From: Qipengyuania soli
GTDB taxonomy: Bacteria; Pseudomonadota; Alphaproteobacteria; Sphingomonadales; Sphingomonadaceae
Direction of reading: 5' to 3'
Assembly: GCF_015529805.1 (NCBI RefSeq)
Contig: NZ_CP064654.1
Location: 1-64,000, forward strand
DNA: 64,000 nt
A program made the translations under genes and the position numbers. The notes under the pieces are model-generated. The model did no database searches and was not told where the DNA came from. It saw only the letters and a program-made list of their open reading frames with translations. This document shows positions 28,027 to 38,640 of this stretch, piece after piece (position 1 is the first letter of the stretch; each line of letters starts with the position of its first letter).

Positions 28027-28695
28027 CTAGGCCTGATCGCCCTTGAAGCCCTGCGCGATCACGTACCACTCGCTCGAACCTTTGCGGCTCGCGGGCGGTT
28101 TGGCGTGCTTGACGGTTCTGAAATGCTTCTTGAGCAGGGTAAGGAGGTCGTTATCGGTCCCGCCTGCCAGCACCTTGGCAAGAAACGTCCCGCCCGGCGC
28201 CAGGTTCTCGATCGCGAACCACGCCCCGGCCTCGACCAGTCCCATCGTGCGCAAATGGTCGGTCTGCTTGTGGCCGACGGTGTTGGCGGCCATGTCGCTC
28301 ATGACCAGTTCGGCCTTGCCGCCCAGCGCCTCCTCCAGCACGCGCGGTGCATCATCGTCCATGAAGTCCATCTGGAAGATGGTTACGCCCTCGATCGGTT
28401 CGACCTCGAGCAGGTCGATTCCGACAACATGCGCCTTGGGTTTGACCTTGCGCACCACCTGGCTCCAGCCACCAGGGGCGATGCCAAGGTCGACGACGCG
28501 TTCCACCCCTTTGAGCAGGTCGAACTTCTCGTCGAGTTCGATCAGCTTGTAGGCGGCGCGGCTACGATAGCCTTCGGCCTTGGCCTGCTTGACGTAGGGG
28601 TCGTTCAATTGCCGCTGGAGCCAGCGGGTCGAGCTCGCAGTGCGCTTCTTGGCGGTCTTGACCCGCGTTTCGCGGTCCTTGCCAGAACGGCTCAT
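28027..28695 (-). CDS. rlmE: 23S rRNA (uridine-2'-O-)-methyltransferase
   Basis: FtsJ/RlmE family, which methylates U2552 of 23S rRNA on the 50S subunit. 222 residues. SAM-binding motif VVDLGIAPGGWSQVV (about 80), VVGIDLLEVEPIEGV, MSDMAANTVG with the catalytic Asp, and GTFLAKVLAGG with Lys. The K-D-K-E tetrad of this family can be placed. Its ATG overlaps the ppx/gppA stop (ATGA), so both are translated together. N-terminal basic stretch binds RNA. Confidence 0.95.
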   Translation of the reverse strand: MSRSGKDRETRVKTAKKRTASSTRWLQRQLNDPYVKQAKAEGYRSRAAYKLIELDEKFDLLKGVERVVDLGIAPGGWSQVVRKVKPKAHVVGIDLLEVEPIEGVTIFQMDFMDDDAPRVLEEALGGKAELVMSDMAANTVGHKQTDHLRTMGLVEAGAWFAIENLAPGGTFLAKVLAGGTDNDLLTLLKKHFRTVKHAKPPASRKGSSEWYVIAQGFKGDQA

Positions 28696-29924
28696 ACGTC
28701 CTGCTCCCGCATGCGCTGGAGCGCGGCTCGGCTGCGATCACCTTCGGCGTCGGCGGCGATCAGGCTGCGCAATATGCCCTCGCGAATACCGCGATCAGCC
28801 ACGCCGAGCTGTTCTGCGGGCCAGATGTCGAGGATCGATTCAAGGATCGCGCATCCGGCAATGACGAGGTTTGCCCGGTCATCGCCGATACAGGGCAATT
28901 GCCGGCGTTCGGGTGCGCTCATGCGCGAGAGCCTGGCGGAAATGTCGCGCATCGACTGTGAGGGCAGGATCAGCCCGTCCACCGCCCGGCGGTCGTATTG
29001 CGGCAGTTCGAGGTGCAGGCTGGCAAGGGTGGTAACCGTGCCGCTCGTTCCCAGAAGGCGGATCGGCGCGTCCGACTTGGCCATTTCGCCGATGCGCCGC
29101 GCGAAGGGCGCAAAACTTCGGGTGACGATGCGGCGCATTTCGCGATAGCGTTCGATGCGATCTTCTTCGCTGTCTTCCTTGCTGGCGACGCTGTCGGTCA
29201 GCGAGACCACGCCCCAGGGCACGCTCATCCAGTCGAGAATGCGCGGAACGGGGCCGCCGGATTCGACCAGCACAAGCTCGGTCGAGCCGCCACCGATATC
29301 GAAGATGATCGCCGGGCCTTCGCCTTCGGCCAGCAGGACATGGCAACCGAGCACGGCAAGCCGCGCCTCTTCCTGCGCGGATATGATGTCGAGCATGATG
29401 CCCGTTTCGCGCTTCACCCGCTCGATGAATTTCGCCCCGTTGGCGGCACGACGGCATGCCTCGGTCGCGACCGAGCGGGCCAGCCTGACGTTGCGCCGTT
29501 TCAGCTTCTCGGCACAGACGTGCAACGCGGCCATGGTGCGTTCCATCGCCTCGTCCGAAAGGCGGCCGCTCGCGGCGAGGCCCTCGCCCAGCCGGACCAC
29601 GCGGCTGAAGGCATCGATGACGGTGAAATCTTCCCCGCTCGGCCGGGCGATGAGCAGGCGGCAGTTGTTGGTGCCGAGATCCAGCGCGGCATAGGCCTGT
29701 CGCCGCGCGCCGTTGGCGCCATCAATCGGTTGCACATTGTCGGTGGGGGCCGGCGCTTTGGGTGGCGGTCGGCGTAGGTCACGCGGCTTTGCTGCGCGCC
29801 TTTCGCTGTCTCTCGCCTCGGCCCGGGAGGGGCGCTTGTAGCGGAAATCGGCTACCTTGCCGGACTTGCCGCCCCGTTTTGTCCCGTGCCCCGTTTTTGC
29901 GTCCGGCGGAGGATGATCCGCCAT
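28692..29924 (-). CDS. Ppx/GppA-family exopolyphosphatase/phosphatase
   Basis: 410 residues from ATG 29924 (MADHPPPD). An N-terminal extension of about 80 residues, rich in Arg/Lys/Pro, precedes the ASKHA-fold domain: ALDLGTNNCRLLIA (phosphate 1), FSRVVRLGEG, ARSVATEACRRAANG, FDIGGGSTELVLVE (phosphate 2) and a C-terminal LLGTSGTVTTLASL. This family splits polyphosphate or (p)ppGpp. The extension is not normal for Ppx and may bind nucleic acid or polyP. Coupled to rlmE by overlap. Confidence 0.9.
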   Translation of the reverse strand: MADHPPPDAKTGHGTKRGGKSGKVADFRYKRPSRAEARDSERRAAKPRDLRRPPPKAPAPTDNVQPIDGANGARRQAYAALDLGTNNCRLLIARPSGEDFTVIDAFSRVVRLGEGLAASGRLSDEAMERTMAALHVCAEKLKRRNVRLARSVATEACRRAANGAKFIERVKRETGIMLDIISAQEEARLAVLGCHVLLAEGEGPAIIFDIGGGSTELVLVESGGPVPRILDWMSVPWGVVSLTDSVASKEDSEEDRIERYREMRRIVTRSFAPFARRIGEMAKSDAPIRLLGTSGTVTTLASLHLELPQYDRRAVDGLILPSQSMRDISARLSRMSAPERRQLPCIGDDRANLVIAGCAILESILDIWPAEQLGVADRGIREGILRSLIAADAEGDRSRAALQRMREQDV

Positions 29925-30114
29925 AATCGGGAGCTTTCTTTTTTCCTCCCGCGCCAACCACCGGCACGGGGACTTGTGGCCGATGCTAGCGATGAAGCGA
30001 ACTCACGGCAAGCGCGGCGGTTCGCACGGGGTTGACCTTGGTCGCGCGCGAAACTAGATGCGCGGCCTCTCTGCCGGACCGGAGGCGATTCTGCCCGTCC
30101 TGCCGAGGTGATGA

Positions 30115-30188
30115 TGCCCCGTCGTCTAATGGTAAGACTACGGACTCTGACTCCGTCAATTGAGGTTCGAATCCTCACGGGGCATCCA
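30115..30188 (+). tRNA. tRNA-Gln (anticodon CTG)
   Basis: 74 bases with a complete cloverleaf. Acceptor TGCCCCG pairs with CGGGGCA, D arm GTCTAATGGTAAGAC, anticodon stem ACGGA/TCCGT around loop CTCTGAC (anticodon CTG, reading CAG), variable CAAT, T arm TGAGG-TTCGAAT-CCTCA, then T plus an encoded CCA. Decodes the CAG glutamine codon, the preferred one in GC-rich genomes. Confidence 0.95.
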
Positions 30189-30231
30189 GCACATTTCTCA
30201 CGCAATCATGGGTCGCCGCGGACAGGTCCGC

Positions 30232-31161
30232 TCAGAAGATGACTTCCTTGGCGCCCGGGGCTTTCTTGTCGCGGCTGGTCCAGAGGATATCCGGCCCGCC
30301 CTCTCCGGTGCCGCGGATCGACGCGTAGATCAGTTCCCTGCCATCCCAACTGACCCAGGGCCTGGCGTCGAAGCCGGGTGAATTGAGCGACCGCAGGTTA
30401 GTTGCCGGTCCGAAAGGCTCGGAAACGCTAGTGCGCGAAGCGACGTGGAGGTCGGGACCACCGGCACCCCCGCTGCGGGTGGAGTCGAAGAACAGCGTCA
30501 ATCCGTCGTGCGTGATGCTCGGGCGGTTGTCGGAACCGGCGCTGTTCACTCCCCCTTCGACCAGGGTCGCCGGACCGAACTCGACCGACTGGTAGATCTT
30601 CCCTTGGCTGCCACCGGGCAGGCGGCTGGAAAAGATCATCACCTCGCGTCCCTGCTCGTCCTCGTAGAAGGTTGGCGTCTCGTCGAGCCACCCGGGGCGA
30701 TTGATATTGCCCCCGAGGTTGACCGGATCGGTCCACTCGCCCGCCTGCCAGCGCGCTGCGTAGATGTCGTAGGCGGAATCCTCGCGGTCGCTCGAGAAGA
30801 ACAGGCGGTGGTCCTGGGTGAAAGTGGGGCAAGACTCATTGGCCGAGGTGTTGATCGGCGCGGGGAGGCGCTGGGGCTCGCCGAAGCCCTCGTCCCGGCT
30901 TGCACGGGTCGCCACGAATATGTCGAAATTGCCCGAGCGGTTCGAGTTGAAGAACAGGGTCAATCCGTCTCGGGACAATGAGGCGCAACCGTCGATCGCT
31001 GCCGTGTTGATGGCGGTGGAGGAAGCCGGCAGGGCTTCTATGCTGACGGGCGGCGCCCAATCGGCAAAGCGCGGCAGTGCCAAGGCGGCCGTTGCGCAGA
31101 GGGCGGTCGAGCCGAGTGCCGCGACAAGGCGGGCCTTCGACAGGGTGGTAGTCTTGGTCAT
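30232..31161 (-). CDS. PD40/TolB-like beta-propeller exported protein
   Basis: 309 residues with a signal peptide (AALGSTALCATAALALPRFA) and repeated PD40 blades: GCASLSRDGLTLFFNSNRSGNFDIFVA, ESCPTFTQDHRLFFSSDREDSAYDIY, RPSITHDGLTLFFDSTRSGGAGGPDLHVA and RPWVSWDGRELIYASIRG. The SxDGxxLFFxSxRxGxxD motif is the WD40-like repeat seen in TolB. No TolB N-domain is present. Function unknown; probably a periplasmic propeller binding a protein or cell-wall ligand. Confidence 0.85.
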   Translation of the reverse strand: MTKTTTLSKARLVAALGSTALCATAALALPRFADWAPPVSIEALPASSTAINTAAIDGCASLSRDGLTLFFNSNRSGNFDIFVATRASRDEGFGEPQRLPAPINTSANESCPTFTQDHRLFFSSDREDSAYDIYAARWQAGEWTDPVNLGGNINRPGWLDETPTFYEDEQGREVMIFSSRLPGGSQGKIYQSVEFGPATLVEGGVNSAGSDNRPSITHDGLTLFFDSTRSGGAGGPDLHVASRTSVSEPFGPATNLRSLNSPGFDARPWVSWDGRELIYASIRGTGEGGPDILWTSRDKKAPGAKEVIF

Positions 31162-31318
31162 GATCGGTACTCCCGATAATCCGGCTACGACGGGCTCGGG
31201 CTGATTGCCGATGCTCGTCAGGGTGTTGCGACCATGACCGGATGTATCGAGAGGGTGGTGACGAGCGGCAATGACGGGCCACCGACGGTTGGCCGACCGA
31301 TTGCCGATGGTTTGTGAA

Positions 31319-31339
31319 AGCCGGATTTTCGGCCCGGCT
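31319..31339 (-). terminator. Possible terminator after the P450 gene
   Basis: AGCCGG/CCGGCT 6-bp stem with a 9-base loop, 9 bases beyond the P450 stop. Read on the minus strand it is followed by TTTCAC, a short U-run. Modest support only. Confidence 0.4.
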
Positions 31340-31348
31340 GCTGCTCGC

Positions 31349-32572
31349 CTAGCCCCGCTGCTCCAGCCTGACCGGCATGGATGTGAACCCGTGCAGGAAC
31401 GGGCTGGCGAGGCGCGTGGGTTCGCCCTGCGGAACGATCCGCCAGTTGCGCGCCACGATCTCCTCGATCAGCGTCACCAGCTGGACCTCGGCCAGCCGCG
31501 CACCGACGCAGCGGTGGATGCCGTGGCCGAAGCCGAGATGGCGGCGGGCATTGGCGCGGCCGACGTCGAAGCGGTCGGCATCGGGAAACACGCTCTCGTC
31601 ACGGTTGGCGGAGATGTACCACAGCACGATCTTCTCGCCTGCCGCGATCCTCTGCCCGGCGAGTTCGGTGTCCTTCGTCGCCGTGCGCCGCATGTGCGTG
31701 ACGGGCGATTGCCAGCGGATGATTTCCTGCGCGGTATTGGGGATCAGCGAGGGGTCGGCGTTGAGCCGGTCCAGTTCCCCGGGGAAACGGTTGAAGGCAT
31801 CGACAAGCCCGCTCATCGAATTGCGCGTGGTGTCGTTGCCGCCGACGATCAGCAGGGCGATGTTGGCGATCCGCTCCATCGGGGTGAGATTGCCCATGGC
31901 TTCCGAATGCACCATCCTGCTGAGCAGATCGTCGGAGGGCGGCAGGTTGCGGCGCTCCTCCATCAGTTCGTCGAAACGGGCTAGCATGCGACCCATCTCC
32001 GCCATGAAACGCTCGTAATATTCCTCGCTGCCCGTGTCGGGGGCGACATTGCTGGCCATGTCCGACCAGGTCTTGATGTCGTGACGGTCCTCGAACGGCA
32101 TGTCGAACAGGATGCACAGCATCCCCATCGTCAGCGGGATGGAGACCTCTTCGACCCAGTCGAAGGTCTCGCCCTGCGGCAGGGCATCGAGCAATTGCTT
32201 GCTGCGCGCGCGGACCAGTTCTTCAAGGCGGGCCATCGATGTCGGGTTGAAGGCCGGGGAGACGACCCTGCGCTGCGCAGTGTGGCGTGGCGGGTCCATG
32301 GCGATGAAGTTGGGGAATTCGTGTCCCGCGACGCCTTCCTGGATGGTGATGTTGCCAAGCTCCGACGACCAGGTCGCCGGGTCCAGCTCAACCTCCGCGA
32401 CGAGCTCGTGCGTGGTGGCCGACCAGTAAGGGCCATAGGGGCTGTCCTCGCGCCAGCTCAGCGGGGCGCTGCGGCGCAGTTCGGCAAAAGGCGCGTGCCA
32501 GAGGTGTTCGGTGTAGAGCGCATTGTCGCTCACATCGACCGGGGTAGCGGGACGTTCCAGTAACGTTGCCAA
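31349..32572 (-). CDS. Cytochrome P450
   Basis: About 407 residues. P450 landmarks in order: I-helix LIVGGNDTTRNSMSG, K-helix AQEIIRW (ExxR), MRRTA, the PERF-like region PDADRFDVG, and the haem loop FGHGIHRCVGARLAE with the Cys thiolate. The GNDTTRNS/MRRTA/NRDE combination recalls CYP153-type alkane hydroxylases, but assignment needs phylogeny. The start is likely TTG 32572, with AGAGGGAGAG upstream; a GTG at 32602 is the alternative. Divergent from a Baeyer-Villiger monooxygenase, so both may act on one substrate. Confidence 0.92.
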   Translation of the reverse strand: MATLLERPATPVDVSDNALYTEHLWHAPFAELRRSAPLSWREDSPYGPYWSATTHELVAEVELDPATWSSELGNITIQEGVAGHEFPNFIAMDPPRHTAQRRVVSPAFNPTSMARLEELVRARSKQLLDALPQGETFDWVEEVSIPLTMGMLCILFDMPFEDRHDIKTWSDMASNVAPDTGSEEYYERFMAEMGRMLARFDELMEERRNLPPSDDLLSRMVHSEAMGNLTPMERIANIALLIVGGNDTTRNSMSGLVDAFNRFPGELDRLNADPSLIPNTAQEIIRWQSPVTHMRRTATKDTELAGQRIAAGEKIVLWYISANRDESVFPDADRFDVGRANARRHLGFGHGIHRCVGARLAEVQLVTLIEEIVARNWRIVPQGEPTRLASPFLHGFTSMPVRLEQRG

Positions 32573-32673
32573 TGCAGCTCTCCCTCTGCGCGACTCAGGC
32601 ACTTTCGAGTTGCCAGTCTGGGGTCATCATGGAACAGTTGCAATAACAGACGGAATCGACCGGGAGAGGGTGG

Positions 32674-34479
32674 ATGGCCACAGCGGCAAGGGACATCAGT
32701 TTCGACAAGGAAGCGCTGAAGCAGAAGTACGCGGAGGAGCGCGACAAGCGCCTGCGCAGCGACGGCAGTGCGCAATATGTCCGTCTCGAAGGCAGCTTCG
32801 ACGAACTCGCTGCCGATCCCTACACGCCAGTGGCCGAGCGCGAGCCGGTGCACGACCATGTGACCTTCGCCTTCATCGGCGGGGGCTTTGCCGGCCTCGT
32901 CGTGGGTGCGCGGCTGAAGGCGGCCGGCATCGACGATGTTCGTATCATCGAGAAAGGCGGCGACTTCGGTGGCACGTGGTACTGGAACCGCTATCCCGGC
33001 GCGCAGTGCGATACGGCGAGCATGATCTACATGCCTCTGCTCGAGGAAACCGGGCACATGCCGACCGAAAAGTATGCGCATGCTCCCGAGATCCGCGACC
33101 ACTGCAGCCGCATCGGCCACCATTTCGGGCTTTACGACAAGGCGCTGTTCCACACGCGCGTGACCGGGCTCGACTGGGATGAAGAGCGCTCTGTCTGGGT
33201 CGTCCGGACAGACCGCGGCGACGAGTTCACCGCCAAGTATGTTGGCATGGGCACCGGCCCGCTGCATGTCGCCAAGCTGCCGGGCCTGCCGGGGATCGAG
33301 GATTTCAAGGGCAAGAGCTTCCACACGAGCCGCTGGGACTATTCCTACACCGGCGGCAATCCCGAGGGCGCGGCGCTCGACAAGCTGGGCGACAAGCGCG
33401 TGGCGATCATCGGCACGGGAGCCACCGCGGTGCAATGCGTACCGCACCTTGCCAAGGGCGCGAAGGAGCTCTTCGTCTTCCAGCGCACCCCGTCATCGGT
33501 CGACGTGCGGGCCAATGGCCCCATCGACGAAGACTGGTTCGCCGGCGTCGCGGAAGAGGGCTGGCAGCGTAAGTGGCAGGACAATTTCGCCGCCAATCTG
33601 GGTGTCGGCTTCCCTGCCGAAGACCTGGTCAACGACGGCTGGACCGACCTTGCCAAGCGGATGCGCGCGAACCTCAAGGAAGTGCCGCCTTCGGAGTGGA
33701 CGCCGGCCAAGATGATGGCCGCGTTCGAGGATGCGGACTTCGCCAAGATGGAGCAGATCCGTCAGCGTGCGCAGGAAGTGGTCGACGACCCAACCACGGG
33801 CGAGAACCTCAAGGCCTGGTACCGCCAGCTGTGCAAGCGCCCGTGCTTCCACGACGAGTACCTTCAGGCCTATAACGAGCCGGGCACGCACCTCATCGAT
33901 ACCGGCGGCCAGGGGGTCGAGCGGATTACCGAGAAGGGCGTGATCGCGAACGGCGTCGAATACGAGGTCGACTGCATCATCTACGCATCGGGCTTCGAAG
34001 TCGGCACGAGCTATGTCTCGCGCTCGGGCTTCGACATGGCCGGACGTGACGGCGTTACCCTGTCGGAACGCTGGGGCGACGGCATGCGCACCTTCCACGG
34101 CAACCAGATGCACGGCTTCCCCAATGCCTTCATGGTCCAGCCCGCACAGGCGGCGAATTTCATCGCCAATGTGCCGCACAATATCGTCGACCATGCCGAC
34201 ACCATCGCGGCCATCGTCAGCCATGCAGAGAAGGCCGGGGCGAAGACTGTCGAGCCGACCGAAGAGGCAGAGCAGGCCTGGGTCGATTTCATTGCCAGCG
34301 GTCCGCCGCGCGCCATCGGCAGCGGCGACTGCACGCCCGGATACTACAACAACGAAGGTGAAGGCTGGGGCGAGAACTCGCGCGTCTTCGTCGGCGATCC
34401 GCGCGGTGCGCTGGCCTACTGGGCGCACATGGATGCCTGGCGCAATTCGGGCAAATTTGAGGGGCTTGAATTCGGCTAG
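32674..34479 (+). CDS. Baeyer-Villiger-type flavin monooxygenase
   Basis: 601 residues. Two Rossmann motifs ([15 protein letters not shown] near residue 68, [15 protein letters not shown] near 246) flank the BVMO fingerprint [13 protein letters not shown] (FxGxxxHTxxW[P/D]). It should insert an oxygen next to a ketone, making esters or lactones, with FAD and NADPH. RBS GGAGAGGG precedes the ATG. The 101-base gap to the divergent P450 gene must hold both promoters. The pair suggests oxidation of a hydrophobic chain or ring, as in terpenoid, steroid or cycloalkane breakdown. Confidence 0.93.
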   Translation: MATAARDISFDKEALKQKYAEERDKRLRSDGSAQYVRLEGSFDELAADPYTPVAEREPVHDHVTFAFIGGGFAGLVVGARLKAAGIDDVRIIEKGGDFGGTWYWNRYPGAQCDTASMIYMPLLEETGHMPTEKYAHAPEIRDHCSRIGHHFGLYDKALFHTRVTGLDWDEERSVWVVRTDRGDEFTAKYVGMGTGPLHVAKLPGLPGIEDFKGKSFHTSRWDYSYTGGNPEGAALDKLGDKRVAIIGTGATAVQCVPHLAKGAKELFVFQRTPSSVDVRANGPIDEDWFAGVAEEGWQRKWQDNFAANLGVGFPAEDLVNDGWTDLAKRMRANLKEVPPSEWTPAKMMAAFEDADFAKMEQIRQRAQEVVDDPTTGENLKAWYRQLCKRPCFHDEYLQAYNEPGTHLIDTGGQGVERITEKGVIANGVEYEVDCIIYASGFEVGTSYVSRSGFDMAGRDGVTLSERWGDGMRTFHGNQMHGFPNAFMVQPAQAANFIANVPHNIVDHADTIAAIVSHAEKAGAKTVEPTEEAEQAWVDFIASGPPRAIGSGDCTPGYYNNEGEGWGENSRVFVGDPRGALAYWAHMDAWRNSGKFEGLEFG

Positions 34480-34521
34480 GCGCTTGAGCGCCTGCGGCAC
34501 GAACGGTCTCCGAAGCCATGG

Positions 34522-34550
34522 AAAAAGGGGGCGACGTTGCCGCCGCCCCC
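34522..34550 (-). terminator. Terminator after the secreted repeat protein
   Basis: On the minus strand a GGGGGCG/CGCCCCC 7-bp stem with a 10-base loop is followed directly by TTTTT (34526-34522), 22 bases behind the stop of the minus-strand gene. Also lies past the 3' end of the convergent monooxygenase gene. Confidence 0.75.
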
Positions 34551-34572
34551 CGATTGGCCAGGGCAGCAGGTA

Positions 34573-35190
34573 TCAGTCGTCCTGCTCAGGAGCCTTGATC
34601 TCGCCTGCGGTCGCGACGGTCGTACCGTTCTGGACCATCTTGGCGCGCTGCGGCCGCGCTTCCGGGGCGACCTTTTGCACTGCGGGAAGCAGCAATGAGG
34701 CACGGCGCTCTTCCTTGGCGGCCTGGACGGTGTCGGCGCTTGGGACGGTCGTGCCGTTCTGGCTCATGCCAGGTTTGCCGTCGCGTCCGTCGCCATTCAC
34801 GTCGCCCACTGCGACGTTGACGCCGCCCTGGAACCGGGGCTGGACGGCAGGAAGGAGGAGACCACGGGTCTCGCCCTGAGGCGCCTGCACGTCATCTGCG
34901 GTGGGAACGGTGGTGCCGCCTTCCTGCCGGAAACCACCATCGCCCGTGGGGGCGGCTTCGCCTTCCTCGACCTTCCAGCTGGCTTCGACTTTCCCCTTCT
35001 TGCCTGCCTTCGCAGTGCCCGTAGCGGCATCGACAGCCTCGCGAGCGGTATCCTGTGCCAGTTCCGACAGCTCCTGCTTCACAACCTTCTTCAGGAAGCC
35101 GAGCGGGCCGGCATGGGCGGGGACCGCGACGAGCGCGGTGGCGGACAGGGCAGTGGCGCTCGCCAGTGCCTTCAAAGTGTTCATCCTCAT
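34573..35190 (-). CDS. Secreted protein with three imperfect GTTV-x-LLLPAVQ repeats
   Basis: About 205 residues; family not recognised. Signal peptide with LASATALSATALVAVPAHAG, a helix (LKKVVKQELSELAQDTAREAVDAA), then three copies of a unit GTTVPxAD-x-VQA...RxxLLLPAVQ. The first two are complete and the third (GTTVATAGEIKAPEQ) is cut short. Between copies one and two is GDVNGDGRDGK, a calcium-loop-like Asp/Asn motif. The start is ATG 35190 or the adjacent 35193, with GGAGAG just upstream. Shares an intergenic palindrome with a divergent TetR gene, which probably controls it. Confidence 0.75.
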   Translation of the reverse strand: MRMNTLKALASATALSATALVAVPAHAGPLGFLKKVVKQELSELAQDTAREAVDAATGTAKAGKKGKVEASWKVEEGEAAPTGDGGFRQEGGTTVPTADDVQAPQGETRGLLLPAVQPRFQGGVNVAVGDVNGDGRDGKPGMSQNGTTVPSADTVQAAKEERRASLLLPAVQKVAPEARPQRAKMVQNGTTVATAGEIKAPEQDD

Positions 35191-35260
35191 CATCACTCTC
35201 CGTGTTCGTTTCTTGCATTTCAGCCGCGCTGGGTGGCGCCGACGAATCACCCTCTAGCCA

Positions 35261-35288
35261 AAATTAGAGCAATTGTCTAGATTGTTAA
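35261..35288 (-). promoter_or_regulatory. Candidate sigma-70 promoter of the secreted repeat protein gene
   Basis: On the minus strand TTAACA (35288-35283) and TAATTT (35266-35261) with a 16-base spacer resemble the -35 and -10 elements of a housekeeping promoter, some 70 bases before the start. The -35 box lies inside the TetR-type palindrome, so repressor binding would cover it. Confidence 0.5.
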
Positions 35289-35297
35289 TCTAGATAA
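35273..35297. promoter_or_regulatory. 25-bp palindrome, likely TetR operator
   Basis: TTGTCTAGATT (35273-35283), a 3-base centre GTT, then AATCTAGATAA (35287-35297): 10 of 11 positions are complementary. A further TCTAGA occurs at 35302-35307. It lies between the divergent repeat-protein and TetR genes and 28 bases before the TetR ATG, the usual place for autoregulation. Confidence 0.8.
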
Positions 35298-35324
35298 TAG
35301 TTCTAGAGTGACATCGAGGAAGGG

Positions 35325-35963
35325 ATGAGCCAAAGGCGGACCATGGTTCAGGCGCGCAGCAAGATGACGCGGGAGCGGGTGCTCGAGGCGGCGACACAGC
35401 TGGTGCTGGAGCGCGGGCACGAAGCCCTTGCGATGAAGGATCTGGTCGAGCTGTCAGGCGTGTCCAACGGGTCGATCTTCCACCACTTCGGTTCACGCGA
35501 CGGGGTGCTCGAGGAAATCTTCAAGCGCGAGCGACGCGCCTATCTCGCCTATGTCAGCCAGTGCACTCTCGAACACCAGGGCGACCCTTGCGAAGCGCTG
35601 GGGGAAGGTGCGCGCGGCGCCCTGATGTTCCAGGCGCGCGATCCGCAGCGCTACTACCGTCTCAACGCGCAGTTCTCGAATTCGGAATGGCTGCGTGAAA
35701 AGCAGAAGATGTGGAATGACCTCGCCGCCGACATCGAGCGTCCGGTCATAGAGTGGGGCATGCCGCATTTCGCTGCCAAGCGGTTACCCCTGCTTGCCCC
35801 CGCATTGATCCAGTCGCTGCTGCTGGGTCCACCGGAACTGGTCTGCAACCAATGGCGGGCGGGCCGGATCGGCGGAGAGCTTGCGGATCATGCCGACACG
35901 GTGGCGGCCTATGTCACCGCCGGAATGCGGCACCTTCGCGACATGGGTAACGGGGCGGGCTAG
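35325..35963 (+). CDS. TetR-family transcriptional regulator
   Basis: 212 residues. N-terminal helix-turn-helix about 14-60: RERVLEAATQLVLERGHEALAMKDLVELSGVSNGSIFHHFGSRDGVLEEIF, the TetR signature. The rest is an all-helical ligand-binding and dimer domain. SD AGGAAGGG is eight bases before ATG 35325. Divergent from the secreted repeat protein, with a 25-bp palindrome between them. The ligand is unknown; lipophilic compounds are plausible given the nearby monooxygenases. Confidence 0.92.
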   Translation: MSQRRTMVQARSKMTRERVLEAATQLVLERGHEALAMKDLVELSGVSNGSIFHHFGSRDGVLEEIFKRERRAYLAYVSQCTLEHQGDPCEALGEGARGALMFQARDPQRYYRLNAQFSNSEWLREKQKMWNDLAADIERPVIEWGMPHFAAKRLPLLAPALIQSLLLGPPELVCNQWRAGRIGGELADHADTVAAYVTAGMRHLRDMGNGAG

Positions 35964-35983
35964 GACCGTCTGGAGGCGGTCGC

Positions 35984-36610
35984 CTATCGCACGACCTCGA
36001 CGAGATCGCCGGGCGAGCGCTCGACGACTTCGCGGGCACGGTCCCAGCTTCCGTGAAGCCACGCCTGTCGTGCCTGTTCCTCGTTGGGCACGACCACCGG
36101 CATTGCGGTGCAGCCCAGGTCGCGAGGAGCGCCCAGTGCATCCCTTGCCAGCAGGGCGAAAGCAGGCACCTCCTCGTCCTTCCATACTCCGGCGAAGGCG
36201 AAGATCGGCTGGCCCTGCGGCGCGAACCAGTGTTGCAGGCGGCGCCCCTCGTAATCGGTGCCGCTGCCCCAGAGCATCACCGAAGTTGCCGGGACGAGAC
36301 AGCGGAATTCGCTGTTCCTCAAGTTTCCGATCCAGAACGGGCTGTCGGGATTGCGGACGGTCGAAACGCGGCGGGTCATGTCGTGCGACGAGGGTGGGGA
36401 CAGGACGCCCCACAGGCGCGGGGTCATGCGCGGCTCCAGCCTGCCACCGGCAGGGCGTGGGCCGGCGATGAACTCGCGGCCGGCAGTGACGACCGGTGCG
36501 AAGTGCTCGGGCGCCACGTAACCGCCCTGCCACGAGTCCTCGCCCTGACGGGCCCCGAAGCGCATGGCGACCTCCTGCGCGCTGGCATCGAGACGGTAGA
36601 GCCGGGTCAT
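35984..36610 (-). CDS. SRAP/HMCES-like protein lacking catalytic residues
   Basis: 208 residues with the SRAP (YedK/HMCES, DUF159) layout: WGVLSPP for WGLxP, NPDSPFWIGNLRNSEFRCLVPATSV for the RCLVPA..GFYEW region, FAFAGVWKDEEVPAFALLA for the FAFAGLWE region, and TAMPVVVPNEEQARQAWL for the RMPVIL..W segment. The hallmarks of the active enzyme are absent: the start reads MTRLYR instead of MCGR, the GFYEW Glu is replaced by a TSVMLWG sequence, and the HxRMP His is gone. Normal SRAP proteins trap abasic sites through Cys2. It is therefore a degenerate or repurposed member. Confidence 0.75.
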   Translation of the reverse strand: MTRLYRLDASAQEVAMRFGARQGEDSWQGGYVAPEHFAPVVTAGREFIAGPRPAGGRLEPRMTPRLWGVLSPPSSHDMTRRVSTVRNPDSPFWIGNLRNSEFRCLVPATSVMLWGSGTDYEGRRLQHWFAPQGQPIFAFAGVWKDEEVPAFALLARDALGAPRDLGCTAMPVVVPNEEQARQAWLHGSWDRAREVVERSPGDLVEVVR

Positions 36611-36623
36611 GGGCTGCCACTAG

Positions 36624-38636
<2,013 letters not shown>

Positions 38637-38640
38637 GAGC

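Noticed and set aside
30115-30188. tRNA-Gln as an integration site
   Set aside because: The genes on both sides are ordinary chromosomal genes, and no partial copy of the tRNA 3' end was noticed nearby.
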